20,286 nucleotides of DNA, from IMG/VR virus record IMGVR_UViG_3300009154_000362, positions 1-20,286 of that record. One strand, given 5' to 3'. Shown piece by piece: positions 17,756 to 20,286 of this stretch; within the stretch, counting starts at the first letter, position 1; each line of letters begins with the position of its first letter. The position numbers and the translations under genes were made by a program. The DNA comes from a virus. A model generated the notes under the pieces. It did no database searches, was not told where the DNA came from, and was given only the letters and a program-made list of their open reading frames with translations.

Positions 17756-20286
17756 TTATCTCTTGCTACCGCCTAGAGATACCCTAGGCTTAGGCGCGTA
17801 CGACTTGCCGGTGATCATCGACTTAAATCCGCGCTCTACTGCGTCCTTCATCTCAGCGCCCTGTGCCGCGTGATAGCTGCCTAGGAACTTCTGAACGTGC
17901 TTCAGGTGAACCTTATGCTTCTCGCCGTCGATATCTAGAGTGAGGTGACCGTTGTTGTCTGGCTTCTTGTCGCTGATCTGAGCTACGAGGTTAGCCCTAT
18001 TCTCCGATGGAGTATCACCGTCTTCCGACTTTGCCTTCTTAGGACGACCTTTGCCGCGCTTGGCTTCTTCTTCCTCGATGAACTTTGCGAGAAGAGAGAT
18101 AGAATTGTGTGACTCGTTCGCTAGTTTTTCAAAATCGCTCTGTGACATTGATTGTCCCTTATTTGCCCTGTACTTGGCGGTACCGCCTGTTGTGTATTTA
18201 CTGGTGTCTGAACTTGGATACGTGTCTGTCATCTGCGGAGTATTAACAGACTTACCCTTTACCATATTTAATTTATTAGCGGCATACTGTCTCTCTGCCG
18301 CAGCTAGAGTATCACCGTCAGAATCTTCTTTTACAATTCTTAAGTTTTCTTTAGGAAATTGAGATGATCTGTCACCATGATATACTGTATAGTATAGTTT
18401 TTTACTTCCAGGTATACCACGATGAATTTTACCAACAGTACCTTTTTTACCGTGGAGGCTACTGCCAGGATTATGTATTGTAACTTCATTGCCTAATTTG
18501 AATGCTGATTTAATTGCTTCGTCGAGAGTTTCTTCTTTATGAAGCAGCCTGAAGTCTTTAGCGTCAATCTTACCGTTATGATTCTTGTCGAGCTTATACT
18601 GCTTACCGACGAGCTTCTTCTCATCGCTGATGTCATAGCGAGCGGTGCTGTTGGTTGGGTTCTCTCCGCTCTGGTCGCCTTTCTCGCCGGCTTGATTGCC
18701 GATAGTCGGCCTGTTCATCGGGAGCTTCATTGACTTCTTTGCCTCAGCGAGAGAAGCAAAGTGAGCTAGCTCGTCCGCCGTGAAGATAATGCTCTCATTT
18801 GTATCCGTATCGTCTTCAGCGTCAGGATATATATCTTTGGCTTTTGCTCTATATTCAGGTTTTTTCTTGAAATAATCTTTGACATCACCAGCAGTGCGAC
18901 CAGGATCTTGTTTATCTCTATTTTGATCTTTATTAACTAAGCCTGCAACTGTCGTTGAAAGTCTTGGCTTAGTTTGAGGGGCAACAGACGGGGTAGTATC
19001 TGGCTTAGATGCTGGCTTAGAGTCCGGAACTTCAGATGGGCGAGTACCCGATGATACACCCGGATTCTTTGGCTCAGCTGGCTTAGAGTCTGGAACTTCA
19101 GATGGACGAGTACCTGACGATACACCTGGATTAGCTGGCTCGTCTACGCTCTTTGGATTGCTGACGTACTTCTCGCCGGCGACGTTTGTCTGGTATTCTT
19201 TACCTTTATATGTGAACTTACCACCTGCGCCGCCGGCTTTCTTACGAGCTGAAGCGAATGCACTGCCGAAGCTGTCGTCCTCATGCATGAGGTTGATCTT
19301 CTCGATAAGATCTAGCTCGCCTGCGCCGAGAACCGACTCGATGGTATTCATGCCGGTATCGGCGCCGCCGTATCCCTTGCCAGCCGGTGGGTTCATACCG
19401 CCTTGGTTTGAATCAATATTGGCGTTCTTGTCCTTCGGCTTCTTCGGAGGAAGAGGCACGCTGCTCGATGCGGTATCTTTTGGTCTTACTGGTGGTAGTG
19501 GAACTGTTGCCATCTTTGCATCTTCCTTATAAAAACTTAGGGTTTTGTTAATGTCTTTTCCAAATCTCTTGCGATCTTCTGGTGAGATGATAGTATTAAA
19601 GTAGTCTGAAGCGTCTTTTCTGGTTGCTGTTCCAGCTTTGCTCTTGTCTAGTAGATCTTTAGTAGCAGCAGAAGCAGCTTGTGCCTGCTCAGGTGTCTTA
19701 CCTGCAGACTTACTGACCGCGCTCATTACATCGGGCATCTTATCTAGAGCGGAAGATAGCTTCTTTACTGGATCTTGATCGTCTTGACTGTCATTATTAT
19801 CACCGGCGTGAAGGTTCATCTTGCGCGTAGAGCTCTGCTTCTCGAGCTCGCGACGACGGCTGAGTGCCGCTCTCATCTTTGATTGAATACCAGTGCCTAT
19901 GTTTCCGAAGTGAATTTCCTGCTCGTCGATCTCAGAGTCCTCTTTGTTTAGTCTCTTTGCGGCCTGAAGGGATACCCTAACGTTCTTCTTCAAGTCAGCT
20001 GGATCGTAATTTCTGTTATTGAGAACTCCGCCGTCACCCATAGAGGACATAATGTGGTGGTCGGCACGGGCCTGTACTTGCTTGAGAGCGTTCTTTCCAG
20101 CTGGAGTATTGCCGACTTCGTCGAGCTGCTCAGCTTCTTCTTTCTGTATCTCCTTGTTGAAGATACCCTGGTCCTTGAAGATCTTCTTGCTCTTTGCAGG
20201 CGACTTGTCTGTCTCGGTATCTCTATCGACTGTCTTTGGATGGATATCAATCTCAGTTACCCCACCCTTAACAGCGCGAGCTGAAT
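17756..20286 (-). CDS. giant mosaic phage structural protein, N-terminus outside window
   Basis: The frame is open to the right edge, so at least 842 residues are present; an internal ATG at 20050 is not the true start because 78 more in-frame codons precede it without a stop. It is low-complexity, Lys/Asp/Pro/Ser-rich, and contains Pro-rich VPLPPVRPKD/VPLPPKKPKD, a 22-residue tandem repeat (NPGVSSGTRPSEVPDSKP), an EF-hand-like DKNHNGKIDAKDF (18551-18589), a basic SH3/KOW-like segment (GNEVTIHNPGSS to PKENLRIVKED), and a C-terminal LTLDIDGEKHKVHLKHV. Such proteins in marine T4-like phages are taken as virion components. Function is unknown. Confidence 0.65.
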   Translation of the reverse strand, partial: SARAVKGGVTEIDIHPKTVDRDTETDKSPAKSKKIFKDQGIFNKEIQKEEAEQLDEVGNTPAGKNALKQVQARADHHIMSSMGDGGVLNNRNYDPADLKKNVRVSLQAAKRLNKEDSEIDEQEIHFGNIGTGIQSKMRAALSRRRELEKQSSTRKMNLHAGDNNDSQDDQDPVKKLSSALDKMPDVMSAVSKSAGKTPEQAQAASAATKDLLDKSKAGTATRKDASDYFNTIISPEDRKRFGKDINKTLSFYKEDAKMATVPLPPVRPKDTASSSVPLPPKKPKDKNANIDSNQGGMNPPAGKGYGGADTGMNTIESVLGAGELDLIEKINLMHEDDSFGSAFASARKKAGGAGGKFTYKGKEYQTNVAGEKYVSNPKSVDEPANPGVSSGTRPSEVPDSKPAEPKNPGVSSGTRPSEVPDSKPASKPDTTPSVAPQTKPRLSTTVAGLVNKDQNRDKQDPGRTAGDVKDYFKKKPEYRAKAKDIYPDAEDDTDTNESIIFTADELAHFASLAEAKKSMKLPMNRPTIGNQAGEKGDQSGENPTNSTARYDISDEKKLVGKQYKLDKNHNGKIDAKDFRLLHKEETLDEAIKSAFKLGNEVTIHNPGSSLHGKKGTVGKIHRGIPGSKKLYYTVYHGDRSSQFPKENLRIVKEDSDGDTLAAAERQYAANKLNMVKGKSVNTPQMTDTYPSSDTSKYTTGGTAKYRANKGQSMSQSDFEKLANESHNSISLLAKFIEEEEAKRGKGRPKKAKSEDGDTPSENRANLVAQISDKKPDNNGHLTLDIDGEKHKVHLKHVQKFLGSYHAAQGAEMKDAVERGFKSMITGKSYAPKPRVSLGGSKR
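18563..18589 (-). other. EF-hand-like calcium-binding loop
   Basis: These codons spell DKNHNGKID and are followed by AKDF. The D-x-N-x-N-G-x-I-D spacing is that of an EF-hand or dockerin loop. The flanks (KLVGKQYKL before, RLLHKE after) could be helices. Calcium binding in the virion is inferred. Confidence 0.5.
19014..19143. repeat. 66-bp tandem coding repeat (22 residues, two copies)
   Basis: Units 19014-19079 and 19080 to about 19143 encode NPGVSSGTRPSEVPDSKP plus a short linker. The nucleotide copies differ mainly at silent third positions while the peptide stays the same, suggesting an old duplication under protein-level selection. The Pro/Ser-rich sequence is likely an extended linker. 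Confidence 0.75.

Noticed and set aside
19990-20250. 86-aa minus-strand ORF overlapping the right-end gene
   Set aside because: It is a shadow in another frame of the giant structural gene, which stays open through this region to the edge.
1-20286. CRISPR arrays, IS elements, integrase or att sites, riboswitches
   Set aside because: No regularly spaced repeats, transposase or integrase motifs or recognisable riboswitch cores were seen. The largest intergenic gap is 74 bases.

Overview
The window is a dense piece of a virulent T4-superfamily myovirus-type phage genome. Every protein gene and the single tRNA lie on the minus strand, and genes mostly abut or overlap by 1 to 20 bases in TAATG, TGATG or ATGA arrangements. 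No intergenic stretch exceeds 75 bases and there are no IS elements, CRISPRs or rRNA genes. The hallmark set is T4-type RNase H (5' nuclease), PhoH ATPase, DnaG/gp61-type primase, class Ia NrdA/NrdB, ThyX, glutaredoxin and RecB-like exonuclease, with small conserved ORFs of the kind shared by marine T4-like phages. The host is not visible directly. Near-consensus sigma70 promoters and the gene set fit a proteobacterium, possibly alphaproteobacterial or marine, but this is an inference.

Reading along transcription, from the right edge to the left: (1) 20286-15158 is a virion block. It holds a very large mosaic protein running off the right edge, a small ORF, two low-complexity beta-rich structural proteins, a conserved 129-aa protein, a 55-aa protein, and a coiled-coil protein with a C-terminal membrane helix. 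(2) 15083-9156 is replication and nucleotide metabolism: primase behind its own promoter, then ThyX, NrdA, two small coupled ORFs, NrdB and an exported HNH nuclease. A perfect TTGACA-17-TATAAT promoter inside the primase 3' end probably drives the ThyX-Nrd operon. (3) 9156-7266 is an accessory block: an acidic ORF, a GIY-YIG nuclease whose ribosome binding site sits in a hairpin loop, a tRNA with CAU anticodon behind its own promoter, two small ORFs, glutaredoxin, a WYL_2/Sm-like protein and a Phd/YefM-like antitoxin without a visible toxin. (4) 7246-4876 holds an S-adenosylmethionine decarboxylase-like protein, an RmlB-like sugar-nucleotide dehydratase and a GT-B glycosyltransferase. (5) 4817-1079 is a second DNA-metabolism operon, led by a promoter embedded in a perfect 10-bp inverted repeat: conserved ORF, RNase H, a DUF6433-like ORF, small ORFs, PhoH, PD-(D/E)XK exonuclease and a DUF465-like ORF. 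(6) At the left end, two more promoters drive a SprT-like metalloprotein and a DUF932 protein that runs off the edge.

Together the genes feed phage DNA synthesis: NrdA/B with glutaredoxin and ThyX make dNTPs, primase and RNase H serve lagging-strand work, and exonuclease and PhoH serve DNA/RNA turnover. The accessory genes look aimed at host surface, polyamine or SAM metabolism, and nuclease-based competition. The most interesting points are the hairpin-embedded ribosome binding site at 8861-8883, the promoter/inverted-repeat unit at 4832-4871, the SpeD-like protein that keeps the Ser/His/Cys spacing but changes the surrounding motif, the signal-peptide HNH nuclease, the orphan antitoxin, and sharp base-composition mosaicism within the giant structural gene.
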